Assembly: GCA_016795145.1 (NCBI GenBank)
Contig: JAEUII010000255.1
Coordinates: forward strand, 1 to 36,983
Length of the DNA: 36,983 nucleotides
Direction: 5' to 3'
Source: Planctomycetaceae bacterium
GTDB lineage: Bacteria; Planctomycetota; Planctomycetia; Planctomycetales; Planctomycetaceae
The position numbers were made by a program, and so were the translations under genes. Every line of letters begins with the position of its first letter. Within the stretch, counting starts at the first letter, position 1. This document shows positions 10,862 to 19,433 of this stretch, in pieces. The notes beneath the pieces are model-generated. The model ran no database searches. It was not told the DNA's origin and saw nothing but the letters and a program-made list of their open reading frames with translations.

Positions 10862-11866
10862 TCAGGATTTCTTTTTTGCTAGCTCGGCGGCTTCCTGACG
10901 AACCCACGCTGCAGCACCGACAGCCCCTGCGAGGTCTCCAAGCTGACTCACTTTGAGCTTCGCACAGTCTGCGAGTGAAGGGAGCACGTTACGCTTGAGT
11001 CCCTCCTGAACTCCATCGAGATACAGCTTGGGCATGGCTTCCACGAGACCACCACCAAGCACCACGACATCCGGCGCCAGAATGTTGATCAGACTTCCGA
11101 TGCCTCGTCCGACCTGTTCCGCTGCTCGACGAACAATCTGTTCAATCACTTTGTCGCCCATGTCGATCGACTTGGCGAGAGCCGAACTGCGAATGCGGGA
11201 AATGTCCGTTCCGGCAAGCTCCTTCAGATGAGGAGCCTGGCCACGAAAGACGGCCTTGGCTGCTTCTGCGGAAATCGCCAGCCGGCTTGCAAGACCTTCG
11301 AGTGTTCCAACAGGCCCAACTCCCGCCGCAGAACCTTCTGTGGCAATCTGCAGATAACCGACTTCCATACAGGACGAACGAGTCCCTCGGAAGATCTTTC
11401 CTTCATAGACAAAGCCGCCACCGATCCCTGTGCCGGGAAAGACACCCAGCACCGATCGAAATCCCACGCCAGCTCCGCATGTGTATTCGCCAAACACGCC
11501 CGCATCGACATCGTTACAGATGGCCGCCGGACACTTGAAGCGCTTCGACAGGTAGTCCTGCAGAGCGACATTCTTCCAGCCCAGATTCGGCGCTTCCAGA
11601 ATGACGCCCTTCGCCAGGTCCAGCGGCCCAGGAACTCCCGCCCCAATCCCGGCAATCGCATCGGGGGTCAGCTGAGCTTCCTCCAGAGCCATAACGATGG
11701 TCTCAGACAGCCGCTCGAGTGACACCTGATCACCGTCGTTCGACCGGGTCTTGCGACGCTTTTTCGCAAGCACTTTGAGCTTGTCGTCGAACACCACGGC
11801 CATCATCTTGGTGCCGCCCAGATCGAAGCCAATCCAGACCTTCTTTTTCGCCGAATCTTCAGCCAT
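10862..11866 (-). CDS. ROK-family sugar kinase, zinc motif missing
   Basis: A cytoplasmic ROK-type kinase of 334 residues, expected to phosphorylate glucose or a related hexose. It has the 'GFDLGGTKMMAVVFD' nucleotide-binding start, 'GVPGPLD', a 'NDVDAGVFGEY' catalytic Asp region and 'GTGIGGGFVYEGKI'. The usual ROK zinc site is absent: the 'E(L/V)GH' histidine is Tyr in 'EVGYLQI', and the CxCGxxGCxE motif is replaced by 'AAGVGPVGTLEG'. Actinobacterial polyphosphate glucokinases also lack that motif, and this gene stands directly upstream of ppx and ppk1, so polyphosphate-dependent activity is possible but unproven. The start at 11866 (MAEDS) is chosen over an ATG nine bases earlier; the ribosome site is weak for both. 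Confidence 0.88.
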   Translation of the reverse strand: MAEDSAKKKVWIGFDLGGTKMMAVVFDDKLKVLAKKRRKTRSNDGDQVSLERLSETIVMALEEAQLTPDAIAGIGAGVPGPLDLAKGVILEAPNLGWKNVALQDYLSKRFKCPAAICNDVDAGVFGEYTCGAGVGFRSVLGVFPGTGIGGGFVYEGKIFRGTRSSCMEVGYLQIATEGSAAGVGPVGTLEGLASRLAISAEAAKAVFRGQAPHLKELAGTDISRIRSSALAKSIDMGDKVIEQIVRRAAEQVGRGIGSLINILAPDVVVLGGGLVEAMPKLYLDGVQEGLKRNVLPSLADCAKLKVSQLGDLAGAVGAAAWVRQEAAELAKKKS

Positions 11867-11971
11867 TTTCCACATTTCCCGCTGTCGCTACTCCGGTTCG
11901 TCAGGCCACATCGCCCAACGCCCATCGCCGCGTCCCGGGAAGTATAGCACACGACCGGACTAACCGTAGTA

Positions 11972-13342
11972 TTACAACAACCCGCCTATCACCTGGCCGT
12001 CACAAACTGGCGACGGCCGGCCGTCGGTCATGTGATACGTGATATGCCGAGCATCATAGCCCAGCGCTGCGAAGACGGTGGCATGCACGTCGGCCGGAGT
12101 CACAGGATGCTCACTTGGATAGGCTCCCGTTCGATCAGACGCTCCAATCACCTGACCACCTTTGATTCCTCCACCTCCCAGCACCATCGAATAGCACTGA
12201 GGCCAGTGGTCGCGACCGGCGTCCTTGTTGATGATCGGCGTCCTTCCAAAGTCGCCCATCCAGATCACAAGAGTCTGATCCAGAAGTCCTCGTTCTTCCA
12301 GATCATCCAACAGAGCCACATAAGCCTGCTCCATCGGTGGCACAAGACGATTCTTCATCTGGTTGAAGTTGTCCTTGTGAGTATCCCAGGTGATGCTCGG
12401 ACCATTCACAGTCGTGACGAATCGACTGCCGGCTTCAATCAGTCGGCGAGCAAGCAGGTGAGATTGTCCCCAGCTGTGTCGACCGTAACGCTCTCGCACG
12501 GCATCGGGCTCTCTCGACAGATCAAACACTTCACTCGCCTTGTCTGAACTGATCAGCCCCAGCGCTTTCGCTCGCTGAGCATCAATATCGGCCATCATAT
12601 CGGCGGCGATCTGTGTACCGGAGCGTTCAATCTGAGCCAGCAGCGATGTGCGATTCGCAAGGCGCTCCGAATTCATCGCCTGATCGAGTTGCAGTCCCGG
12701 CACTTTGAAGCCTTTGGCTGCAGGATCGGAATTCAGCACGAACGGATCAAAGCGACTTCCCAGACAACCACCGAACTGTCCCGGAGTCAGATACTTGAAG
12801 CTGTCGCAGTGCGGAAAAGGAGTAATCACATACGGCGGCACGCTTGCGGAATAACCGTCACGCTGAGCCAGCCAGCCGCACAGCGTTCCAAAACACGGCA
12901 CATCCGCGCGGCCGGGATTGATCAGAGTACTGTCGATGCGATAAGGCTTGCCGACCGTCGACCAGTGCATCCCCGAATTGTGCCCGCCATGATTGTGATG
13001 CACCGACCGAACGATCGAAAGTTTGTCCATCCGCTGAGCCAGCTTTGGAAGCAGCTCGGAGATTTCAATGCCGGGGACGTTTGTCGCGATCGGAGAAAAC
13101 TCACCGCGAATCTCCGCCGGAGCCTGCGGCTTCATATCCCAAAGATCCGTATGACTCGGCGCACCACAATTGAAGATCATGATCACCGACTTCGCCCGCG
13201 CGCCCGCTAAGGCCGCGGAGGCAATTGGACTCATCAGAGCATTCACGGAACTCCCGGCGGCCAGTCCCGCCAGAGTCCTCAAAACGCTTCGCCGCGAATC
13301 CGCAGGAAGCGAAGACTGAGTCTTCCGCATGTGAATCGTCAT
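11972..13342 (-). CDS. DUF1501 protein (alkaline-phosphatase/sulfatase-fold, Tat-like leader)
   Basis: A 456-residue planctomycete-type DUF1501 protein. The N-terminus has twin arginines followed by a hydrophobic stretch ('SRRSVLRTLAGLAAGSS'), which suggests Tat export. The mature part begins 'SVIMIFNCGAPSHTDLWD', then 'SIVRSVHHNHGGHNSGMHW', and near the end 'TLVIWMGDFGRTP' and 'GRDHWPQCYSMVLGGGGIKGG', all hallmarks of the family and placed like metal-binding segments of the alkaline phosphatase superfamily. The start at 13342 has GGAGG eight bases upstream. DUF1501 genes usually follow a DUF1549/DUF1553 cytochrome-like gene; none is present here, so this is a stand-alone copy. The substrate is unknown. 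Confidence 0.93.
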   Translation of the reverse strand: MTIHMRKTQSSLPADSRRSVLRTLAGLAAGSSVNALMSPIASAALAGARAKSVIMIFNCGAPSHTDLWDMKPQAPAEIRGEFSPIATNVPGIEISELLPKLAQRMDKLSIVRSVHHNHGGHNSGMHWSTVGKPYRIDSTLINPGRADVPCFGTLCGWLAQRDGYSASVPPYVITPFPHCDSFKYLTPGQFGGCLGSRFDPFVLNSDPAAKGFKVPGLQLDQAMNSERLANRTSLLAQIERSGTQIAADMMADIDAQRAKALGLISSDKASEVFDLSREPDAVRERYGRHSWGQSHLLARRLIEAGSRFVTTVNGPSITWDTHKDNFNQMKNRLVPPMEQAYVALLDDLEERGLLDQTLVIWMGDFGRTPIINKDAGRDHWPQCYSMVLGGGGIKGGQVIGASDRTGAYPSEHPVTPADVHATVFAALGYDARHITYHMTDGRPSPVCDGQVIGGLL

Positions 13343-13381
13343 TTCCGATTCCTCCCAACTGTCGGTAGTCCAGTCCCGATC

Positions 13382-13452
13382 CTTCCCCACCCAAACCTTC
13401 GTTTGGGAGGGATTGAGCGAGCGTCAGTAAGCTCGGGGGCGGGACGCAACTG
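13382..13452 (-). repeat. Dispersed ~70-bp palindromic repeat, copy A
   Basis: Read on the minus strand it shares 'CCCGCCCCCGAGCTT' and 'CGCTCGCTC' with 29286-29355, followed by a CTCCC...GGTGGGGA hairpin-like end. Neither copy is in a gene. Confidence 0.7.
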
Positions 13453-13563
13453 CGAGCCGCCTGACTGCCATCACCAGTAAAAGCATACGCCACAACCTCG
13501 CCCACCGATAGCTCATCATCCCAAATCGTCGCCTCATCCCCGAAGCCCAACTCACTCCCTCCT

Positions 13564-13767
13564 CACTTGCATTTTTCATTCTCCAATAACCATTAACCAT
13601 TCCCCGCCCCCCCAGCACTGAAGCACTCGCCTCGCTGAAGTCCTCGTCCCCCATTCGCGCTATTCGCGGTTCCTTTCTCAACCACAACCACCTTTACCCG
13701 CGTCAAAGCCGCAACCTCCCACTTTGCATTTTTCATTCTCCAATAACCATTAACCATTCCCCGCCCC
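13564..13767. repeat. Pair of ~47-bp direct repeats in the DUF1501/DUF1080 spacer
   Basis: 13564-13610 and about 13720-13767 share 'CATTTTTCATTCTCCAATAA' and continue with 'CCATTAACCATTCCCCGCCCC', almost without mismatch. They fill much of the 527-base spacer 13343-13869, in which I see no gene. The promoters of the divergent genes must lie between or beside these repeats. Confidence 0.8.
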
Positions 13768-13869
13768 ACATCGAAGCCGCCCCTAAATTGCACGAACCGT
13801 TCTTCCGCCATAAAACACTCCCTCGATCACAAATCAACGACCACAACCTTCCCACATCTGGAGTCGACC

Positions 13870-14712
13870 ATGAGTTTTCGAAGTCTCGCCTGTCTCGTGC
13901 TGTCCTTAGCAGCAACCTCTACCTGTCTCGGCCAGGAATGGAAGAGTGGAATCGACTGGCAGGAACCACCACTGGTAACTCCCGGATCCACCAACGACGC
14001 GCCTCCATCCGACGCGATCGTTCTGTTCGACGGCAAGAGTCTTGAGCAGTGGGAGAACGGCGACAAGTGGCTCATCCAGGACGGCGTTGCGATTCCACGA
14101 GAAACCGCGATCACTACGAAGCAGCACTTTGGCGACATCCAGCTGCATATCGAATGGTCAGCCCCAACGGAGATTCGTGGGGAAGGGCAGGGCAGAGGCA
14201 ACAGCGGTTGTTACCTGATGGGACTCTACGAAGTCCAGATCCTTGACTCCTTCGAGAACAAGACCTACTTCGACGGCCAGGCCGGTTCAATCTACAAGCA
14301 GACACCACCGCTGGCGAACGCAATGCGAAAGCCAGGCGAATGGAACACGTACCAGATCATCTTCAACACACCAAAGTTCCGCAGCAACGGTGACGTCGTA
14401 AAGCCAGGCTACGTGTCACTGATCCAAAACGGCGTCCTCATGCTGAACCACTTCGAACTGGAAGGCCCAAGCAGCTACACCGAAGCACCACACTACAAGC
14501 CACATGCTGAAACCGGCCCAATCTCACTGCAGTTCCACGGCGACGCCGTCAAGTTCCGCAACATCTGGGTCCGCGAAATCAAACCACCCGTCGGCAAGCG
14601 AGTCAGCGCACCATTCAACATCCAGCCCAAGTCCGCTCCGAAGAGAGACGAGAAGAAGGAAGAGAAAAAGGACGAAAAGAAAGACGAGAAGAAAGACGGC
14701 GACAAGAAGTAA
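13870..14712 (+). CDS. Secreted DUF1080 (3-keto-disaccharide hydrolase-like) protein
   Basis: A 280-residue exported protein. An N-terminal signal peptide (MSFRSLACLVLSLAATS, cleavage likely near CLGQ) is followed by a DUF1080 domain with 'IVLFDGKSLEQWENG', 'GDIQLHIEW', 'GNSGCYLMGLYEVQILDS', 'GSIYKQTPPL', 'GEWNTYQIIF' and 'GPISLQFHGDAVKFRNIWV'. The fold is concanavalin A-like; some relatives hydrolyse 3-keto-glycosides, but most are uncharacterised. The last ~25 residues are a charged Lys/Glu/Asp tail rich in 'KKDEKK', which is unusual and perhaps a surface or wall interaction tail. GGAG lies six bases before the ATG. It is divergent from the DUF1501 gene. Confidence 0.93.
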   Translation: MSFRSLACLVLSLAATSTCLGQEWKSGIDWQEPPLVTPGSTNDAPPSDAIVLFDGKSLEQWENGDKWLIQDGVAIPRETAITTKQHFGDIQLHIEWSAPTEIRGEGQGRGNSGCYLMGLYEVQILDSFENKTYFDGQAGSIYKQTPPLANAMRKPGEWNTYQIIFNTPKFRSNGDVVKPGYVSLIQNGVLMLNHFELEGPSSYTEAPHYKPHAETGPISLQFHGDAVKFRNIWVREIKPPVGKRVSAPFNIQPKSAPKRDEKKEEKKDEKKDEKKDGDKK

Positions 14713-14785
14713 ACTGCGGTCAAGTTGTTGGTTCGTTGTTTGTGGTTCGTGGTTCCTCGTTGAAAAGCACGCTGCACAAAACCCT

Positions 14786-14862
14786 CCTCTCCAAACGAAG
14801 TTTGGGGAGGTCGGTCCAGCGCAGCGTCGACCAGGATTGTAGAACGGCTGTCCTCAGCCGTT
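14786..14862. repeat. Two perfect hairpins of dispersed-repeat type
   Basis: CCTCTCCAAAC/GTTTGGGGAGG (14786-14796, 14800-14810; one U-G pair) and AACGGCTG/CAGCCGTT (14843-14850, 14855-14862). The spacer 14713-15009 is also flanked by 'GGTTCGTGGTTC'-like and 'GAACCAAGCACCAA'-like sequences in opposite orientation. There is no gene. The first hairpin could end transcription of the DUF1080 gene but lacks a U-tract. Confidence 0.6.
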
Positions 14863-15009
14863 TGCGATTCACCGACTTCCAGAAGTGATTGGGCGCACAC
14901 GTGCAGCCTGTGCCGCGCAGCGGTCGGAAACACTAAAGATCGCCCAGCCCTTCCAGTGCACCTTATCCCGCCAACAAAGAACCAAGCACCAAACACCAAG
15001 AACTTACAA

Positions 15010-16245
15010 CTACTTCCTCACCTGCCTCACATCGTACGCCACCGGCGCAGTCAGCGACCATTCCACGTACCGCCGTCCGCTCAGGAAGCCCATGAGACAC
15101 GCGGCTGAAACCGAAAGAGGCACCGCAAGCCACATCGGCAACAAGCCCCATGCCCCCAACTGCAGCAATAGCCCACCGACAACGATCATCAACATCGATG
15201 GCAGAAACACCACGTCATATGCAGGAATGATCCACCGTCGAGTTGCCCAGCGAGCCGGTAGACTCAGCGGGCTGTGCAGTCGATCAATGTGAATCAATAA
15301 TCGCACCATTGCGAGAATCATGAGCAGCATCCAAAGACCGGGTATTGCAGACTTCTCCCACGGAAACCAACCCGCGCAGGCTCCAAGCAGGAGAATGTTC
15401 GAGATCGCAGACGTCCGGTTCTCTCGAAAATAGCGAACGATCATCGGCTCGTAACCGGAAGGACTCAGGCACTGATTCTCCGGAGACAGTTTCTTCGCCA
15501 TCCCCATGTCGTTCATCAATCCAGTTCCGCGACTCCCGGCCACTGGCATCGCAAGCGACTTGCCTGGCAGTTCTCTCAGTGCCCTTTGCAGCCAGAACAA
15601 GTAAGGCACTGCAAGAACGGGAACCGAGACGACTATGGCGGCAAGACAGATCTCCTTACCGAGCCAAACACCCGTGTGGACGATGACCGCAACCCACCAG
15701 CTCTGCAGAATTCCTACCCAGGCACGCCACTGCAGCATTGCTGAAGTGATGCTAAGAACCCAGACGCCCAGGAAGGCAAACGTCGGCATCAGCGCGATCG
15801 ACAAGAGAATCGCCAGACGACCATTCCAGCTGCCCCAGAGAATGATCGTCGTCAGCTCTGAATATCCAAAAACTAAAGCATGCGAGACACAGATCAACCC
15901 CAGCACTCCCAGTGGCACGCAATCCAGTCGATGCGGGGCACAGGGACCAAATGGTGTCTTCTCGCAACCCTCCCACGGGCTGGCTGCCAGCCATTCATGA
16001 TAGCCCGAATCTCTCAATGGACATCGCATCGCCCGAAACACACCCAGTGCGATCGCGGCGACGATGCAGAGCACAATCGAAAAGAGTCCAATTGCCAGAT
16101 CAAATCGCTTCAGCTGAAACTCCACAAGCACTTTCGAAAACGAAAGCCACAATGCACCCGCGAGCAGATCTGTCAGTACGACAGCGATCACAAACACGAC
16201 GAACCAAGCCCGAGGCGGATAGCTCATTCGATGCCACGCTGTCAT
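15010..16245 (-). CDS. Polytopic membrane protein, likely permease partner of the ABC ATPase
   Basis: A 411-residue protein with about ten hydrophobic segments spread from residue ~14 to ~400, for example 'AWFVVFVIAVVLTDLLAG', 'AIGLFSIVLCIVAAIALG', 'VPLGVLGLICVSHALVFG' and 'MLMIVVGGLLLQLGAWGLL'. I do not recognise a named family. Its start overlaps the stop of the ABC ATPase gene by four bases (ATGA), so the two are translationally coupled and probably form one complex in the cytoplasmic membrane. A conserved-looking cytoplasmic loop contains 'CPLRDSGYHEWLAASPWE'. The substrate is unknown. Confidence 0.8.
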   Translation of the reverse strand: MTAWHRMSYPPRAWFVVFVIAVVLTDLLAGALWLSFSKVLVEFQLKRFDLAIGLFSIVLCIVAAIALGVFRAMRCPLRDSGYHEWLAASPWEGCEKTPFGPCAPHRLDCVPLGVLGLICVSHALVFGYSELTTIILWGSWNGRLAILLSIALMPTFAFLGVWVLSITSAMLQWRAWVGILQSWWVAVIVHTGVWLGKEICLAAIVVSVPVLAVPYLFWLQRALRELPGKSLAMPVAGSRGTGLMNDMGMAKKLSPENQCLSPSGYEPMIVRYFRENRTSAISNILLLGACAGWFPWEKSAIPGLWMLLMILAMVRLLIHIDRLHSPLSLPARWATRRWIIPAYDVVFLPSMLMIVVGGLLLQLGAWGLLPMWLAVPLSVSAACLMGFLSGRRYVEWSLTAPVAYDVRQVRK

Positions 16246-17021
16246 CGATTCACCTCGTGTTCGAAGTACCTGACCAGAGCATCTTCGGTCTCCGGAAAGA
16301 TCAACTGTCTCAGTGCTTCATCAAACGTCGAAGCACCACAGGACGCGATGATCTCCGGGATTGTGGCATAGCGCTGAATCTGTCCCTTGTCCAGGATCAG
16401 AACATCATCGGCAATCTGTTCAATCAACTCGGGGACGGGACTTGTCAGCACAACAGTTCGTTCGGACCGTCGAGGCAATCGGCGAAGGATATGTCGTATG
16501 GCTGTCAGTCCCGCCGGATCAAGCCCGCCGGAAAATGGTTCATCAAGCAGCAGAATATTGGCCTCGGAAGCCAAAGCCGCGCAGAGAGCAAGTTTGCGTT
16601 TCTGACCGGTGGAGTAACTGCTGATGAGTGAATTGGAAATGTCCTTCAGCTGAAACAGTTCCAGCAGCTGATCCGTATGTTCAAAGAGTCGCAGAATGGG
16701 AACTCGCCATGTTTCCCCGACCGCCAGAATGTACTCACGCCCCGTGATCGTCGGCGGGAACCAGGCATCCGCCGGAAGAAAATACGTCTTCGCCCGAATC
16801 GCCAGCTCCGCCTCCACCGAGGAACGCCGCAGCACACCATCGATTCGAACCTGCCCAAACGCCGGCGATAATAACCCGGCCATCAATTTGAGCAGCGTTG
16901 TCTTTCCCCGCCCATTCGGCCCCAGAATCGCGAGCGTCCGCCCCGTCGGCACCGCAAAGCTCACATCCCTTAGCACCGGCCCAACACCAAAGTGATGGGT
17001 CACACCAGACACTTCAATCAC
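16242..17021 (-). CDS. ABC transporter ATP-binding protein with altered H-loop
   Basis: ATPase subunit of an ABC-2-like transporter. From GTG at 17021 it has 259 residues. Walker A is 'GPNGRGKTT' (Arg at a place usually Ser, Ala or Cys), the signature is 'YSTGQKRKLALC', and Walker B is 'ILLLDEPFSGGLDP'. After Walker B the expected 'SSH' H-loop reads 'LTSPVPELIEQ', with Pro in place of the switch histidine, so hydrolysis may be slow or the coupling unusual. GTG at 17021 is preferred because GGAAGG lies seven bases upstream and the product then begins 'VIEVSGVTHHFG', the usual ABC start; a longer frame to 17189 has a low-complexity N-terminus. It is coupled to the downstream membrane protein. 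Confidence 0.9.
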   Translation of the reverse strand: MIEVSGVTHHFGVGPVLRDVSFAVPTGRTLAILGPNGRGKTTLLKLMAGLLSPAFGQVRIDGVLRRSSVEAELAIRAKTYFLPADAWFPPTITGREYILAVGETWRVPILRLFEHTDQLLELFQLKDISNSLISSYSTGQKRKLALCAALASEANILLLDEPFSGGLDPAGLTAIRHILRRLPRRSERTVVLTSPVPELIEQIADDVLILDKGQIQRYATIPEIIASCGASTFDEALRQLIFPETEDALVRYFEHEVNR

Positions 17022-17297
17022 GGAAGGACCTTCCAGAAGACCGCGCGACAAACACAGCAGCATCCTCAGCTGTAACAGGCAAGGCCGACGAATCTCACGA
17101 TCCACCGCCACCCAAACCCGCACCCAGCCAGCCCCACAACGAAATCCAGCACCAGACGGATGAACAAAGCCCGAGGAAATTCCCAACAACCCGCCTCACC
17201 AACCGGGTCCTCAACAAAGAACGAAGCACAAAGAACCCGAAACCAGCCCCGTCCCCAGCCCATTTTTGACCAAACCCCGCTTCAACGTTCAAACCGA

Positions 17298-17316
17298 CGG
17301 AAATCTTTGTATCCTA
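17298..17316 (+). promoter_or_regulatory. Probable tRNA-Arg promoter element (left copy)
   Basis: The sequence CGGAAATCTTTGTATCCTA lies 32 bases before the tRNA-Arg fragment and recurs almost exactly (one extra A, two changes) at 27957-27976 before the intact tRNA. 'TATCCT' fits a -10 box. The rest of the spacer 17022-17347 shows only imperfect 'AACAAAGAAC' type repeats. Confidence 0.45.
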
Positions 17317-17347
17317 CTCCCCAGCCGCGTGTCCCAACACGCGCCTC

Positions 17348-17384
17348 GCGCCCGTAGCTCAGTTGGATAGAGCAACCGCCTTCT
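17348..17384 (+). repeat. 5' fragment of tRNA-Arg(UCU): left attachment site (attL) of an island
   Basis: These 37 bases equal tRNA positions 1-36 (acceptor strand, D arm, anticodon 5' strand and the anticodon TCT) of the intact gene at 28093-28166. Identity stops exactly after the anticodon. No 3' half follows, so the copy cannot make a tRNA. The precise end within the anticodon loop is what integration by a site-specific recombinase at a tRNA gene would leave. Confidence 0.85.
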
Positions 17385-17638
17385 GATGCTTGGTGCGATA
17401 CAAAAAACGCCGCTTTCAATGGACTTCCTGATCACATCAAAATGCGTCACTTCGCCCGCTTTGGCCTCTGAGCGAATGATTCAAGCATCGGCTACGTTTT
17501 GGGTTTTACTGGTTTCAGACCCCAAAGGGCGATCCAGTCTTGCCACTCCCAGGGTTGGATTGAACATCTAACCCCACGCTGCTATCCTCCCGCGGCAGCT
17601 GTCAAGCCTTTCTCCCGTGAACTCCAAGAACACAACCA

Positions 17639-18304
17639 ATGCGCCAGTTTGAAAAGGGCTATAGAGATCTCAAAAAGCTACTTGGTGCTCCACCCCAAGA
17701 CTATGCGATTCGAAATCAGCGGATGCAGGAGATTCTGAATACCCTTCGAGTGAACTTTGCAATTCCGCCGAATGTCGCATCACCAGAGAGCCTGAAAGGA
17801 ACGGCTTCTCTGTGTGCGAATATTTCCTTAATGACTATTTGCCGGTTTCGCGCGCTCGCAGCGTGGATTCTTCCACCCACTGCGGCAGTGAAGAAACTAG
17901 TGGTCAACTGTCGAGGTGTGTCGAGCGGGCAATTTCCCCTACGAATCGAAGACCGTCAACTACTGGCTTTTCAAAGCAAGCTGGCAATCCACCGGAAGCA
18001 CAAAAAAGCTGGAGAGGCATACATACCTTCCAAGACAGCGGAAGCGAGTTTTCAGCTATTCTGGGAGTCATTTATTGCCGAAGAAATCTTGACTGGATCT
18101 CCCCGATTGGTGGAACAGGTCCGGTGGCGGATCGAAAAATTGGTAACGCTGACTGACGCACAGTTTCGCGCGACACTTCAGGCTGCAATTTCGGCAATTC
18201 TCACCGGTAATGCACCCGAGGGAGCGTTTATCGAAATTTGGGCGGAATGTGGATTGACGTCCGATCTTGTTCGACAAATCGTCAGGCGACACACTGTCCC
18301 ATAA
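17639..18304 (+). CDS. Unknown protein, first gene of the island
   Basis: An open frame of 221 residues beginning MRQFEKGYRDLKKLL and ending with 'LVRQIVRRHTVP'. The composition looks globular, with several amphipathic helices and no signal peptide or membrane segment. I recognise no family and no recombinase catalytic residues (no RxxR...HxxR...Y pattern). There is no good Shine-Dalgarno sequence before the ATG, so the true start may be elsewhere. It lies next to the attL site, where an integrase or excision factor is often found, but that is position only. Confidence 0.5.
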   Translation: MRQFEKGYRDLKKLLGAPPQDYAIRNQRMQEILNTLRVNFAIPPNVASPESLKGTASLCANISLMTICRFRALAAWILPPTAAVKKLVVNCRGVSSGQFPLRIEDRQLLAFQSKLAIHRKHKKAGEAYIPSKTAEASFQLFWESFIAEEILTGSPRLVEQVRWRIEKLVTLTDAQFRATLQAAISAILTGNAPEGAFIEIWAECGLTSDLVRQIVRRHTVP

Positions 18305-18428
18305 ATCATGCTCAATTTACCTGACATTTTGGTTTTCGAAGCGTTTTTGCTGAAAACTCAGTGTCTGAGAGTGTCTGCACTGTAAGCTTTAACGGTGATT
18401 TGAAATAAATCAACTGGCAGGAACATCC

Positions 18429-18767
18429 ATGTCTGCTCCAAAAAATTTGCCGACTTTGCTCGTATACAAAGATCCTTCTTGCTTTCGAATTGATGAATTC
18501 GGTTCACTCACGGGCGGTAGGAAGCAAGAGATTCGGTCCATCATCCAAGATCTGAATTACTCTATTGACCACGACGAGGAGGCCTTCCTTCCCGGGCAAG
18601 GTGTTGTGGAACTCAAGTCCGCATCACTGGACACGATCAGAGAATTCCTCACCTACTCAATTGCCTCGATCTGCGGACTTGTGCTCGATGTTCGTATCGT
18701 TGAACCGAAGACTGTTTCGTCGAAGTCAACGTTGGGTGAGTGTGCCGTTCCCAAAGCGTTAAAATAG
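18429..18767 (+). CDS. Unknown small protein in the island
   Basis: A 112-residue protein beginning MSAPKNLPTLLVYKDPSCF, with AGGA about seven bases before the ATG. The sequence looks globular, with the stretch 'GVVELKSASLDTIREFLTY' near the middle and no membrane segment. I recognise no family. It is 124 bases after the 221-aa gene and 666 bases before hsdM, so it is not obviously part of the hsd operon. Confidence 0.6.
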   Translation: MSAPKNLPTLLVYKDPSCFRIDEFGSLTGGRKQEIRSIIQDLNYSIDHDEEAFLPGQGVVELKSASLDTIREFLTYSIASICGLVLDVRIVEPKTVSSKSTLGECAVPKALK

Positions 18768-19433
18768 GTCCGGAAGGATTTCCGCCGCCACCCGACCGTG
18801 GCGCATCAAGTGTAAACAGCCACCTGCAAGCCTCGATCGCGGTCTGATGATGCGAATCGTGCCAATGCATCCGATGGACCACCGGCAGTGCCGATGAATG
18901 GCCGCACACACTTGACTAATTCTGCTGCAGGCTTGTTGACCGACTTCATTCACCAAGTTGCACTGCGCCGAATCGCGCGCACGATTTGCGAGACTGCTTC
19001 CTGAGGCCGATGGGGTTCCACGCCAAGGATCAGTCATCTATGTGACCGCGACGGCTGCCACCAAAATGGGGCTGTCCGGCAGACTTTCGTTCGCTCTTCC
19101 GAGGCTTGCATCAACCTATTCACGCAACGCTCCGCTGGTTACCAATTTGTCGCACGGTGCGTGAGCAGTGTTGCGCATTGCCGCATCGAGCACGGATCAT
19201 TACGCAACTCGTCTTAGTCTATGGAGTGAGGGGCGTTTGCTGTTGCCCGTCTGCAGACCTTTGTAGACTTTCGGCGGCGTCTGCGGCGATTCCAGTGCAT
19301 CGAAATCCAGGCATCGGCTACCGGTTGTACCAACGGACCAATCTGCGAGGATCACTGAAGCAAACTGCGAAGCCCATCACGACCACAACATCGAACTAAT
19401 CGCACAAGCATCGTTTGAATCATTGGAGCGGTG
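18768..19433. other. Gene-free stretch upstream of hsdM
   Basis: No frame on either strand gives a convincing protein, and no clear repeat or RNA gene is seen. It must contain the hsd operon promoter. It may be decayed sequence from an earlier gene, for example a lost integrase or transposase, but I could not recognise one. Confidence 0.5.

Noticed and set aside
9683..10882. 399-codon open frame on the plus strand
   Set aside because: It lies wholly antisense to the Ppx/GppA gene, whose motifs are clear, and its product has no recognisable domain.
13101..13687. Overlapping minus-strand frames of 87-149 codons
   Set aside because: They consist of the dispersed repeats and antisense or out-of-frame DUF1501 sequence; similar 'PPPSLL' products appear wherever the repeat occurs.
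17385..17638. Possible integrase remnant next to attL
   Set aside because: Frames on both strands were read; no recombinase motif could be recognised.
18759..19037. 92-codon minus-strand frame before hsdM
   Set aside because: No ribosome site, no recognisable domain, and Arg/Ser/Cys-rich composition of a chance frame.
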